Positions 12,815 through 21,774 of a stretch of DNA of 64,000 nt are shown one piece after another. The DNA comes from Coccinella septempunctata. Taxonomy: Eukaryota > Arthropoda > Insecta > Coleoptera > Coccinellidae. Below the pieces are notes generated by a model that was given only the letters and a program-made list of their open reading frames with translations, was not told the origin of the DNA and made no database searches. Each line of letters starts with the position of its first letter. Positions within the stretch are counted from its first letter, which is position 1. The stretch is from contig NC_058189.1 of NCBI RefSeq assembly GCF_907165205.1, positions 43,984,270 through 44,048,269 on the forward strand, read 5' to 3'. The position numbers and the translations under genes are program-made.

Positions 12815-13387
12815 TTAGTCGGATTTCTTCTCGTACACTATCGTGCTGGCATTTATGTGTTTATCCTCTATTGGATAACACTTTATTGGATTCTTCAATA
12901 AGTTTCTCTTTTTATTTTAATCTCTTTCAAATTGATCTCTTGGTTTCCTTCGGTAAATTCGCATTCTCCTTTTGTCTTCCTCTGGGTCGTAGTCCACTAG
13001 TCTCCTGAGTTCTTGATTCGGATGGTTTATCGCTGTTTCGAATAATTTCTCTGCTTTTCTGTTCATGAATTCCGTTATGGTTTCCCATTTTAGATCCCTA
13101 TAAATCTGTCTATTCCTGACAAACCAAGGTACATCTATTGCACATCGTAGCAGCTTGTTTTCAGTGGCCTGAATTCTTTTGATATGGCTCTTTGCCGCGA
13201 AACCCCAGGCAACTGATCCATAAGACAGTTGAGGCCTAGCAACGGCTTTGATTATCTCCAATTTTGTCTCTTTCGACATTTGGCTTCTTCTTCCTATCAG
13301 ATGGTAGAGTCTATTCATCGTTGCTTTCGTTTTGTCGATTGCTTGTTTGATATGACTTGTCCAAGTAAGTCCTTTGTCAAGCGTAAT
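12815..13387 (-). pseudogene. Older Jockey-type ORF2, C-terminal part
   Basis: Translation on the minus strand parallels the last ~170 residues of the intact ORF2 at 19063-21774: TLDKGLTW, SHIKQA, DKTKA, KAVARPQL, AKSHI, RIQATENKLLRCAID, PWFVRN, DLKWETITEFM and DYDPEED. It starts exactly at the GTAAT duplicated by the Gypsy insertion and continues on the other side at 17759. About 15% of residues differ from the intact copy by eye, so it is clearly older. Confidence 0.85.
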
Positions 13388-13585
13388 TGTAATGTTGGGT
13401 TCGTAATTATATATATTGATTATAATAAAACTAGCGTACAAAATAAGTGAGCGGTAAATGCAATTTTTTATTGACTGACTTGAGTACAGCATAACTGTCA
13501 TTGTCATAATGTCCTTAACAACAATCATAGAATCATATCTAGTATTCTTCTGTTCAACAGTGCACGTTCACATTTATACTTTACA
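13388..13585 (-). repeat. Gypsy element 1, 3' LTR
   Basis: The LTR is 198 bp, read TGTAAAGTATAAATG... to ...CCCAACATTACA on the minus strand. It matches the 5' LTR at 17556-17753 except at about two positions. Confidence 0.92.
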
Positions 13586-13598
13586 TCTCCCCTTCTTT
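13586..13598 (-). promoter_or_regulatory. Polypurine tract of Gypsy element 1
   Basis: On the minus strand AAAGAAGGGGAGA directly abuts the 3' LTR, the position expected for the plus-strand primer of reverse transcription. Confidence 0.8.
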
Positions 13599-13651
13599 GT
13601 AAATAACTGAGATGATAGACTTAGGTGTAGTTTATCTGATAGTATGTAAAT

Positions 13652-16438
13652 TTAAAGATCAAGTTTTTCTACTGGCTTTATGGTTCTACCGAACCTTGAT
13701 GTTCGTGTCACTGGCTGGTCTGGGTTGGACTTTGGCACACTGTTAGAAATGTGTGTTGGTGAATTTCTTGTAGTCGACTTCGGAACAGCTGGTGATTGAG
13801 GTTGTGCTGCAGGTTCATCCATGAATTTAGTTTCAGGTACCGCAACTCTGTTGCTGGTTATGTCTGCTTGTGTCTTGTGCAGATGACTGAAGTTTCTTCG
13901 AAAGATTTGGCCCTGATCTGTTTGGATGATTACAGATCTTGGTAGACCTTCAGGTTTTTCTACTACTCTTGCTCCTTCCCAATGTCGATGAGCTACCTTA
14001 TGTCTTATTTTGTCATTAATGTTATAATCAACTGGTCTTGTGGTGTGTTTATTACTGTAGTTAGCTTGTTTCTCTCTTAATCGTCGTAGTTCAGCTGGAA
14101 CTCCTTTGATTACTTTTGGTGTTAAATGTTTGTTGCTTGTAGGTATGGGAGATCTGGTAATTCTGCTAAAAAGACGTTGGCTAGGTGAGCCTAGTTGATC
14201 ATTTCGAGGTGTATTCCTCCAATTTAACAAAGCGAGTTGAACATCTGATTTGTCCATGTTGCATTTTCTTATTATGTTTTTGGCTGTCTGAACTGCTTTT
14301 TCAGCAAGTCCATTTCCTTGATGGTCATGTGGACTGGATGTGACGTGGTTGAATCCCCACTCTTTTTGAAAGATCTTGAATTCTCTTGACATATATTGTG
14401 TTCCATTGTCAGTTTGAAACTCTTCTGGTACTCCATGTATGGAAAACCATTTTTTGAGTTGTTCGATTACTTCATATGATGACTGGCCTTTTAGTTGTTG
14501 GAAATCTATATATCCAGAGTAACTGTCACAGATTACTAGGTAGGTTTTTCCTTTCAACTCAAATAAATCTGAAGCAACTATTTGCCATGGAAGTGTAGGA
14601 ATTTTGTTGACTAGTACTGTATCTTTGATATTGTCTCGTTGCGTTTGTTCACAGACAGAGCATCCTTTAACTAGATTAACAATATCGTCGTATTGGCCTT
14701 TCCAGTATAGTAACTGTCTGGCTCTTTTCAGGCAGCTTTGTATCCCTAGATGTCCTAGATGAATGTTTTTCAACATTTTAGGGATCTGTGATTTTGGCAC
14801 TACAATTTTGTCAGCTTTGAAAATAAGTCCTCTGAAATAGCTTAACTCTTCTTTGAAATTGAAATAATGTTGTATCTCCTTTGGCAGTTGTTTCATGTCT
14901 TCTGGAAATCCTTGCATTATTGTTCTAAGGAGTAGCTGTAGATGTGGATCTTCCTTTGTAGCATTGATTAGTTCTTCTTTGGCATCTAATGACATGGGTA
15001 GTATGACTGCAACTTTAAGGTTTTCTTCTGGTTCATATTTCAAATTGGACGCATCACAATCTCGACTAAGAAAGTCTGCTAAAGGTATTTCAGTACCTTT
15101 TTTGAATATGACTTTTGGTGCGTATGGTGCAAGGTTGAACATAATGCGTTGCAACCTGGCTGGGGCAGATTGTATGTTTTTCTTGAAAATTGTCTCAAGT
15201 GGTTTATGGTCGGATTCCACTGTCAGTTCTTTACCATATACATATTCGTGGAACTTCTTACATCCAAACAGTATAGCGAGTGCTTCTTTTTCTATTTGTG
15301 GATAATTCTGTTCAGATTTGGTCAATGCTCTTGCTCCATATGCGACTGGTTGTCCTTCTTGAAGAAGTGCTGCTCCCAAATTTTTTGAGCTTGCATCTAC
15401 AGATAGGGTTACAGGTTTGTTCACATCATATAGTCTCAACACTGGTGGACTCTGAAGTATTTGTTTTATTTTGTCGAGTGCTTCCTCGTGATAACTTTCC
15501 CAGCTTGCATTTTTATGTAACAAATCTCTTAGAGGATTGGTTAGGTCCGACATGTTTGGAATGAATTTATTCAGATAGGTGATCATACCTAGCAGTCTCT
15601 GTAGTTCTGTTTTATTTGTTGGCGTTTTCATGGCTTGAATTGCCTCCACTTTGTCGGGATCTGCTTCTAATCCGTTAGCTGAAATAATGTGTCCTAAAAA
15701 TTTAATTCTTTTAGCTTCTAGAATGCATTTATCTTTATTAAGTTTGAAGCCTGATTTTTTTAGTAATTCAATGACTTCACCAACGGTTTTGCGGAGTTCT
15801 TCTACAGTCTCTGCATGTATAAAAATGTCGTCTATTGATACTCTTACGTTTCTGAAATTTTTGAGGAGGTTTGTCAGAATCTCTTGGAATATTTCTGGTG
15901 CTGATGATACTCCAAAAGGAAGTCTTTTGAAAGAATATCTTCCCCATGGGGTAGCAAATGTTAATATCTTTTGTGTTCTTTCTGACAGTTTAATTTGCCA
16001 GAATCCTTTCGTGCAATCTAACAATGCAAAGAATTTAGACTTTTTGATATCAGCTGAGATCTCTTCTATGGTAGTGAGTGGAAAATGTCGTCTTAATATG
16101 TTTCTATTCACATCTGATGGGTCAATGCAAATCCTTATCTTACCTTTTTGTCTGACGATTACCATCGGGCTGACAGCTGGAGTAGGCTCTGTTTCAGGTT
16201 TTATGACATCTAACTTAACCATTCTGTCGAGTTCTTGCTTCACTTCGTCTCTTATAGCATGTGGAATTTTTCTTGACGGTTTGATCTCCAGTTTTGGGTT
16301 GTCGATCAGGTCGATATCATATTCATAGTCTTTATAACAGCCTAATCCCTCAAATATATCTTCTCCACGATTTTCTTTCACAGTCTTGACTCTGGCGATA
16401 AGTCCTAATTTCTCACAGGTATCAAGTCGGTGTAACAT
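13652..16438 (-). CDS. Gypsy element 1 Pol polyprotein (RT, RNase H, integrase)
   Basis: The frame is 928 codons, intact. In order: reverse transcriptase (about residues 60-260, with LDCTKGFWQI, FKRLPFGVSSAPE and the catalytic IDD at about residue 200, where the usual Tyr/Phe-x-Asp-Asp is Ser-Ile-Asp-Asp); RNase H (about 340-470, with SVDASSKNLGAAL and the SDHKPLE block); integrase zinc site HLGHLG...CSVCEQT (about 570-600); and the integrase core with ASDLF (about 623), TDNGTQ (about 676) and a Glu in GNGLAEKAVQ (about 710), giving DD35E. The ORF overlaps gag by 17 bp in the +1 frame relative to gag, so a frameshift or reinitiation is implied. The protease is at the end of the gag frame. The product replicates the element through cDNA and integrates it. 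Confidence 0.93.
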   Translation of the reverse strand: MLHRLDTCEKLGLIARVKTVKENRGEDIFEGLGCYKDYEYDIDLIDNPKLEIKPSRKIPHAIRDEVKQELDRMVKLDVIKPETEPTPAVSPMVIVRQKGKIRICIDPSDVNRNILRRHFPLTTIEEISADIKKSKFFALLDCTKGFWQIKLSERTQKILTFATPWGRYSFKRLPFGVSSAPEIFQEILTNLLKNFRNVRVSIDDIFIHAETVEELRKTVGEVIELLKKSGFKLNKDKCILEAKRIKFLGHIISANGLEADPDKVEAIQAMKTPTNKTELQRLLGMITYLNKFIPNMSDLTNPLRDLLHKNASWESYHEEALDKIKQILQSPPVLRLYDVNKPVTLSVDASSKNLGAALLQEGQPVAYGARALTKSEQNYPQIEKEALAILFGCKKFHEYVYGKELTVESDHKPLETIFKKNIQSAPARLQRIMFNLAPYAPKVIFKKGTEIPLADFLSRDCDASNLKYEPEENLKVAVILPMSLDAKEELINATKEDPHLQLLLRTIMQGFPEDMKQLPKEIQHYFNFKEELSYFRGLIFKADKIVVPKSQIPKMLKNIHLGHLGIQSCLKRARQLLYWKGQYDDIVNLVKGCSVCEQTQRDNIKDTVLVNKIPTLPWQIVASDLFELKGKTYLVICDSYSGYIDFQQLKGQSSYEVIEQLKKWFSIHGVPEEFQTDNGTQYMSREFKIFQKEWGFNHVTSSPHDHQGNGLAEKAVQTAKNIIRKCNMDKSDVQLALLNWRNTPRNDQLGSPSQRLFSRITRSPIPTSNKHLTPKVIKGVPAELRRLREKQANYSNKHTTRPVDYNINDKIRHKVAHRHWEGARVVEKPEGLPRSVIIQTDQGQIFRRNFSHLHKTQADITSNRVAVPETKFMDEPAAQPQSPAVPKSTTRNSPTHISNSVPKSNPDQPVTRTSRFGRTIKPVEKLDL

Positions 16439-17519
16439 TTTCTTGAACTACTTTGAATACGATGTTGGTTTTTTCATTTTTCAGTTGACATGGTAATTCT
16501 GCTTCTCCAAGAACTGCCATTTTGTCATTTGTGTAACTTATTAATTTCCTTGTACGACTTGATTTCAGATTTGCCTTTGTTTTGTTTAACAAGTGCCTTG
16601 GTAACACATTGCATTCTGCTCCCGTATCTAATTTAACTGTGAACTTCACTTTACCCACTTGTATCTTTTCGGTCCAGTTCTTTTTTTCTCCAGCACTTAT
16701 TGCAGAAATATACACTTCATCTTCAGAATTTGTGCTTTCTTCCAATATATTCACTCTATCTTTCTCTTTGGCTTCGTTTTTCTTCTTCGTTCTGCACATT
16801 TTAGCGAAATGTCCATTTTTATTGCACTTTGTGCATGGTTTGTTGAAAGCTGGGCATTCTCTGCGTTTATGATTCGTACCACATCTTGTACAGTCGAATT
16901 TTTTGTTTTGTTCCTTCTTGACTTTTGAATTTTTCACAACAAGTACTTTATCTGTTTTGCTTTTACCTTCAAACTCGTCTAGTTGTTTTGAAGCTTGTTC
17001 GCTTGTTTTACAGATCGATATTGCTTTATTCAGATCTAATTTATCTTCTGTTAATAGTTTCTCTCTAACTTGATTAGATCTGATTCCGAATACAATTTTA
17101 TCTTTTAGCATTTCATCCTGTAAATTGTCAAATTCACATTTACTTGCTTGTGTTTTGATCCTTGTCAGGAACTCGTTGAATTGCTCGTCTTCGTTTTGTT
17201 CTATCTTGAAAAATATGTATCTTTCAAACGATATGTTTGTTTTTGGAGCAAAGTAATCTTTGAACCTATCTTTAATTATTTGTAGATTATTTTTTTCTGC
17301 ATCATTCAAGTTGAAACTATTATAGATTTCGATGGCGTCTGGGCCTATCACAGCCATGAATGTTGCTGCTTGGACAATGGCTGGTTTTGTGTTCAATTGA
17401 ATCGCAGTTGCATACCATTCAAATTGTTGCAACCATTTTTTCCAGCACGTTGGTTTGTCCGAATCGATTTGTAGGTTGGATGGCGGCTTTATACCGGATA
17501 CTGCGTCGTTTGTGGCCAT
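16422..17519 (-). CDS. Gypsy element 1 Gag with zinc knuckles and protease domain
   Basis: This 365-codon frame starts 36 bp inside the 5' LTR boundary. The N-terminal ~180 residues are capsid-like (WLQQFEWYATAI, FKDYFAPKTN, EDEQFNEFLTRI). Two zinc knuckles follow at about 209-241: CTRCGTNHKRREC and CTKCNKNGHFAKMC. A basic linker precedes an aspartic protease start, LDTGAECNVLP, at about residue 296. So protease is carried at the gag C-terminus and pol begins in another frame. The protein should form the particle and bind the RNA. The ATG lies soon after the primer site, and no earlier in-frame start is available within the element. Confidence 0.92.
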   Translation of the reverse strand: MATNDAVSGIKPPSNLQIDSDKPTCWKKWLQQFEWYATAIQLNTKPAIVQAATFMAVIGPDAIEIYNSFNLNDAEKNNLQIIKDRFKDYFAPKTNISFERYIFFKIEQNEDEQFNEFLTRIKTQASKCEFDNLQDEMLKDKIVFGIRSNQVREKLLTEDKLDLNKAISICKTSEQASKQLDEFEGKSKTDKVLVVKNSKVKKEQNKKFDCTRCGTNHKRRECPAFNKPCTKCNKNGHFAKMCRTKKKNEAKEKDRVNILEESTNSEDEVYISAISAGEKKNWTEKIQVGKVKFTVKLDTGAECNVLPRHLLNKTKANLKSSRTRKLISYTNDKMAVLGEAELPCQLKNEKTNIVFKVVQENVTPT

Positions 17520-17537
17520 TTTACAACTTTCTCACTT

Positions 17538-17555
17538 ATCCCTCTTCTGACACCA
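17538..17555 (-). promoter_or_regulatory. Primer-binding site of Gypsy element 1
   Basis: Minus strand TGGTGTCAGAAGAGGGAT follows directly after the 5' LTR CA end. It begins with TGG, as expected for pairing with a tRNA CCA end. I did not assign the tRNA. Confidence 0.75.
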
Positions 17556-17753
17556 TGTAATGTTGGGTTCGTAATTATATATATTGATTATAATAAAACT
17601 AGCGTAGAAAATAAGTGAGCGGTAAATGCAATTTTTTATTGACTGACTTGAGTACAGCATAACTGTCATTGTCACAATGTCCTTAACAACAATCATAGAA
17701 TCATATCTAGTATTCTTCTGTTCAACAGTGCACGTTCACATTTATACTTTACA
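17556..17753 (-). repeat. Gypsy element 1, 5' LTR
   Basis: This is a 198-bp TG...CA repeat, the partner of 13388-13585, followed by the GTAAT duplication at 17754-17758. Confidence 0.92.
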
Positions 17754-17758
17754 GTAAT

Positions 17759-18143
17759 TCCTAAATATTTGGCTTAATTTTTCCAGTCGGTTTCTTCGCC
17801 GTCAACTTCTAGATTCGTTGTGGGTCGCAGTCTTCTCTTCTGTAGAAATATTGCTTGGCTCTTTTGTCCATTGAGCTTGATTTTTCACTTTATGCAACAG
17901 TCATTTGTTTCGTCAATCGTTTCTTGTAGAACTCGTTCTATTACTTTTGGGTTGCGGTGTCGAGTTGCTATGCCTGTGTCGTCAGCATATAACGTTAGCA
18001 TGGTTCTTGGACTCTTCGGAATATCGTGAATGTATATGTTGTACGAAAGTGGCCCAAGTACTGACCCTTGGGGTACTCCAGCCTCTATATCTCTTGTCTG
18101 TTGAGGATTTCCATCCTTCATGACAGAATATTTGCGCCGGCAT
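17759..18143 (-). pseudogene. Older Jockey-type ORF2, reverse transcriptase core fragment
   Basis: Minus-strand translation includes GVPQGSVLGPL, YNIYIHDIPKSPRTML and the catalytic YADDTGIA, followed by a region equal to the intact ORF2 just before TLDKGLTW. Together with 12815-13387 it forms one contiguous older ORF2 segment interrupted by Gypsy element 1. Homology starts at about 18143, so the copy was 5'-truncated there, which is common for target-primed insertions. In-frame stops are present. Confidence 0.85.
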
Positions 18144-18742
18144 TAACCAACAGTGTGACAGATGTGCGGCGATAACAATGCCCAGTGAACTCGGGTTCGT
18201 TTGGTAATTTTAAATATTTTGCGATCAAGCTAGGTATCTTTGCAATTGTATGCACACCAACCATTCGCACTGTACAGTGCATCCCATTTTGGGTGAGACA
18301 GCCAGGTTTCTCGCTTGTTATTCAAGATAGAGACTTTCGGTTTTCACGTTCCTTTCCTACTTTTTTGTAAAACCCTAGTTGGTCTAATCAAATTTTGCAA
18401 AAATGTTTTCGTTTGTGAGATACAGGGTGATTTTGGAAATTGATACTTTTTGGACCCTCCCTTCATCTCCGAAGTTATTAGAAATAATGCGGGGCTAAAA
18501 ACTGCGTCTGATACAGAATTCAGCGTAGAATCCATGGGCGTACTCAATATTTATTTTCGGGGTATGACTTTGAAGATACGGCACAAACCTATATATTTTT
18601 CAAAATACAGGTGTTACCCTGTATTTTATTACTTCGTTGAATTCGTTATTTTTTTCCCTTCAAAATGATGTGTAATATTATATAGGTATGATGTTCAGAA
18701 AAAAACGAACCTGGAATTTTGGTTTTAAAATTCGCATTCGAG
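18144..18742. other. Non-coding, with ACAGGGTGA repeat trace and start of the satellite unit
   Basis: A segment beginning ACAGGGTGATTTTGG at about 18424 resembles the CAGGGTG-ended repeats elsewhere in the window. From about 18705 the sequence (GGAATTTTGGTTTTAAAATT, CGCATTCGAGGGTG) equals part of the tandem unit at 23.7-24.8 kb. It is the left remnant of the array that the Jockey element split. Confidence 0.55.
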
Positions 18743-19062
18743 GGTGGAATTTTCATTTTTTTTTTTTTTTTTTTTTTTTTTTTAGCAGGGGGAATCTGCC
18801 GTGAAAACACGGGGCTCTATCTCTCGCCCAGAGGAACCCATTTCTAGGGAACACTGTGGGGTTACTTTACTCACTCTCCTGAGTTCGCGACCCACTAAAC
18901 CTAACCTGCTTTTTGTTGGTTCCGGGCATTTGCCTATAAACCATTTATCCCTTTGTTGATCCCGGTTGATTTCTTCTTGCATATTGTCGTGCTAGGGTTT
19001 TCATGTTCGTCCATTTCGGATATCTCTTCTTAGTATAGTTTTAATAAGTTGTCGTACTCATT

Positions 19063-21774
19063 TTAATCTCTCCTCAATTGATCTCTCGGTCTCCTTTTGT
19101 AAATTCTCATTCTTCTTCTGTCTTCCTCCGGATCGTAGTCCACTAGTCTCCTGAGTTCTTCGTTTGGATGTTCCTTCGCTGTTTCGAATAACTTTTCAGC
19201 TTTCCTCTTCATAAATTCGGTGATGGTTTCCCACTTCAAATCTCGATATATCTGTTTGTTCCTGACAAACCAAGGCGCATCTATGGCACATCGTAGTAGC
19301 TTGTTTTCTGTTGCCTGAATTCTTTGTATATGGCTCTTTGCCGCGAATCCCCAAGCACCTGATCCATAAGTCAGTTGCGGTCTAGCAACGGCTTTGATTA
19401 TTTTCAATTTTGTCTCATTTGACATGTGGCTCTTTCTACCTATCAGTGGGTAGAGCATATTCATCGCTGCCTTGGTTTTGTCAACGGCTTGTTTGATATG
19501 GCTTCTCCATGTTAGACCTTTGTCTAGGGTGATACCTAAATATTTTGCTTCGTTTTTCCATTCGATTTCTTCTCCATCTACCTCTAGATTTGTTGTAGTT
19601 CTTAGTCTCCTCTTCTGCAGTAATATCGCTTGGCTCTTTTGTCCGTTGAGTTTTATTTTCCATTTAATACACCAGTCATTTATTTCATCTATAGCTTCTT
19701 GTAATATTCCTTCTATAATTTCTGGCTTGCGATGTCGCATTGCGATTCCTGTGTCGTCGGCATATAGTGTCAGCATAGTCCTTGGAGATTTTGGTATATC
19801 GTGAATATATATGTTATACAGTAACGGCCCAAGTACTGACCCTTGAGGCACCCCTGCTTCCATATATCTGGTTGTGGAGTTTTCTCCTTCCACTTTCACG
19901 TAGAATCTTCTGTTCCTCAAATAATTCCTTATCAACTTGCACAGTTTCATTGAATATCCAGCATATCTCATTTTGTAAATCAATCCTTCATGCCATACTC
20001 TGTCGAATGCTCTGGCGACATCTAGTAGTACAAGACCGGTTGCTTGTTTATTTTGGAATCCTTCTGTTATATATTCTGTGAGTCTCAGTAATTGATGTTC
20101 AGTTGAGTGGTCTCTTCTGAATCCAAATTGCTCTGCTGGAATGAGATTCAGATTTTCAGTTTCTTCTGTAAGCCTCCTAGCGATTACCCTTTCTACTACT
20201 TTTCCTAGGGCGGACAGTACACTTATCGGCCTGTAGTTTTGGGGGAATTTTTTATCTTTGCCTGGTTTGTTGAACACTATGACTTCTGCAGTTTTCCACT
20301 TTTCCGGATAGTGTTCAGTCCTCATTATACCGTTTGCAATATTTGTGAGAGCAGCTATACCTTTTCTAGGTAATTTCTTCAACATAGCATTCGTTATTTT
20401 ATCACTTCCGGGTGCTTTTCTATTTTTCAAGCTTCTGATTATCTCTTTTATTTCAAATGGAGAAGTTGGTTTTTCTTTTTTGTCGTCTACTGGTGGTTCG
20501 TCCATTTCTTCTTCGTTGTTCTCTACAAGATCTTCCAGCTCGTCATTATCGTCATCAGGTCTGTAATTTATTCTCGATTCTCTTTCTATCGAGTCCGCCA
20601 GTGCTTCTGCTTTATCGATATTCGTATATGCCATTCCTCTTTCTCCGTGGAGAGGTGGTATTTTAGTATTTTCTCTTCTCAGACATTTTTGCATTTTCCA
20701 TGCAGAATGATCGATAGTATTTAGTTCTTGAACTCTTTTGTTCCATCTATTTGTTCTCATGTCCTTCAGGGCATTTTTTAGAACTTGGCTGTGTCGGTTT
20801 AGATTTCTCTTATTTATATCTGTTTTGTTGAGCCTGTATGTTTTTCTTAGTCTCCGATTTTCCCTGATGAGATCTTTGATTTCTCTGGGTGTATCACCGT
20901 GTGGATGTATCGGTGCTGGTCTCGTTATTTTCTTTGTGCTCTTTTTGTAGGCATCTATTATATTCTTTTCTAGTTTATCAACTGCTCTTTCTAGGTCTTC
21001 CGGTGTGTTGATTGTCGGTATTTCTGTTAGCTCCGATTGTATCAGATGGCTATATTTCGTCCAATCGGTGTATTCTCTTGTTTGCATTAGTTCTCTTCTT
21101 GGCCCATCTCCTATTGTTAATTCGATGGGGTTGTGGTTAGAGGTTCCGTCCCACAAGGTCTCTATCGAGAATTCTCTAGTGATATTTTTCATAATTGCGA
21201 TATCAATTATATCTGGTAATCCATTTCCGAATGCTAGGTACGTTGGTTCTTCAGGTCCAATGACGATAGCTTCATGTTTTTCAGCGAGATCTTTCAGTTT
21301 TCTGCCATTTCTGTTTTCCATCCTGCTGTTCCCTTCTGGAGATTTGCAATTAAAATCTCCGATGCAGATTTTCGGGTTTGTTCCATCTAGTAAGTTGTTG
21401 ATTTCTTCTTCCAATAGGTTATTTGGGGGTCTTTTATATGCCGATGTGACTTCGACTCTTTGTCGATTTATTTCAGCTACAATCGTCACTGTTTCTATTT
21501 GTGACTCGTCAGATCTTCCTTTAAAATAGTGTTTCAGATCTCGTCTAACGAGTAAGGCAACACCTCCCCCAGTGTTTGCGATTCTGTCACATCTATATAT
21601 CTCATAATTCATGATATTCAATCGCGTATTTGGTTGTATTCTTGTTTCCTGTAAGGCTATAATATCAGGTTTTCTCTCTGATATTATTTCTTCTATCTCG
21701 GGTTTTCGAGTTCTGACCCCGTTTATGTTCCAGGAGACTATTTTAAGGGATTTTTTCCTAGTTGTATGTTCCAT
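19063..21774 (-). CDS. Jockey-type ORF2: APE endonuclease and reverse transcriptase
   Basis: The frame is 903 codons, uninterrupted. The N-terminal endonuclease domain (1 to ~225) shows SWNINGVR (about 14-21), LQETR (about 40-44), GDFNCKSPEG and a SNHNPIELT ending. A linker with a charged stretch (about 400-440) precedes the reverse transcriptase (about 470-740): NYRPISVLSALGKVVER, QFGFRRDHSTEHQL, LLDVARAFDRVWHEG, GVPQGSVLGPLLYN and the catalytic YADD at about residue 671. The C-terminal region carries LTYGSGAWGFA and a WETITEF segment also found in the older copy. The product nicks target DNA and primes reverse transcription of its own RNA. Its start codon overlaps the ORF1 stop as TAATG, which suggests translation by termination and reinitiation. 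Confidence 0.94.
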   Translation of the reverse strand: MEHTTRKKSLKIVSWNINGVRTRKPEIEEIISERKPDIIALQETRIQPNTRLNIMNYEIYRCDRIANTGGGVALLVRRDLKHYFKGRSDESQIETVTIVAEINRQRVEVTSAYKRPPNNLLEEEINNLLDGTNPKICIGDFNCKSPEGNSRMENRNGRKLKDLAEKHEAIVIGPEEPTYLAFGNGLPDIIDIAIMKNITREFSIETLWDGTSNHNPIELTIGDGPRRELMQTREYTDWTKYSHLIQSELTEIPTINTPEDLERAVDKLEKNIIDAYKKSTKKITRPAPIHPHGDTPREIKDLIRENRRLRKTYRLNKTDINKRNLNRHSQVLKNALKDMRTNRWNKRVQELNTIDHSAWKMQKCLRRENTKIPPLHGERGMAYTNIDKAEALADSIERESRINYRPDDDNDELEDLVENNEEEMDEPPVDDKKEKPTSPFEIKEIIRSLKNRKAPGSDKITNAMLKKLPRKGIAALTNIANGIMRTEHYPEKWKTAEVIVFNKPGKDKKFPQNYRPISVLSALGKVVERVIARRLTEETENLNLIPAEQFGFRRDHSTEHQLLRLTEYITEGFQNKQATGLVLLDVARAFDRVWHEGLIYKMRYAGYSMKLCKLIRNYLRNRRFYVKVEGENSTTRYMEAGVPQGSVLGPLLYNIYIHDIPKSPRTMLTLYADDTGIAMRHRKPEIIEGILQEAIDEINDWCIKWKIKLNGQKSQAILLQKRRLRTTTNLEVDGEEIEWKNEAKYLGITLDKGLTWRSHIKQAVDKTKAAMNMLYPLIGRKSHMSNETKLKIIKAVARPQLTYGSGAWGFAAKSHIQRIQATENKLLRCAIDAPWFVRNKQIYRDLKWETITEFMKRKAEKLFETAKEHPNEELRRLVDYDPEEDRRRMRIYKRRPRDQLRRD

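Larger units (their letters stand above)
13388..17753 (-). mobile_element. Complete Ty3/Gypsy LTR retrotransposon (4366 bp)
   Basis: Two 198-bp LTRs, both TG...CA, bound gag and pol on the minus strand. They differ at about two positions by eye, so the insertion is recent. The target-site duplication GTAAT is at 13383-13387 and 17754-17758. It lies inside the reverse transcriptase gene of an older Jockey-type copy. There is no env-like frame between pol and the 3' LTR. Confidence 0.95.

Noticed and set aside
13586..13651. Possible env gene downstream of pol in Gypsy element 1
   Set aside because: Only 66 bp lie between pol and the 3' LTR; the same holds for Gypsy element 2, so neither is errantivirus-like.
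14895..16328. Plus-strand frames of 79-225 codons inside the Gypsy pol region
   Set aside because: They are antisense shadows of the intact pol gene.
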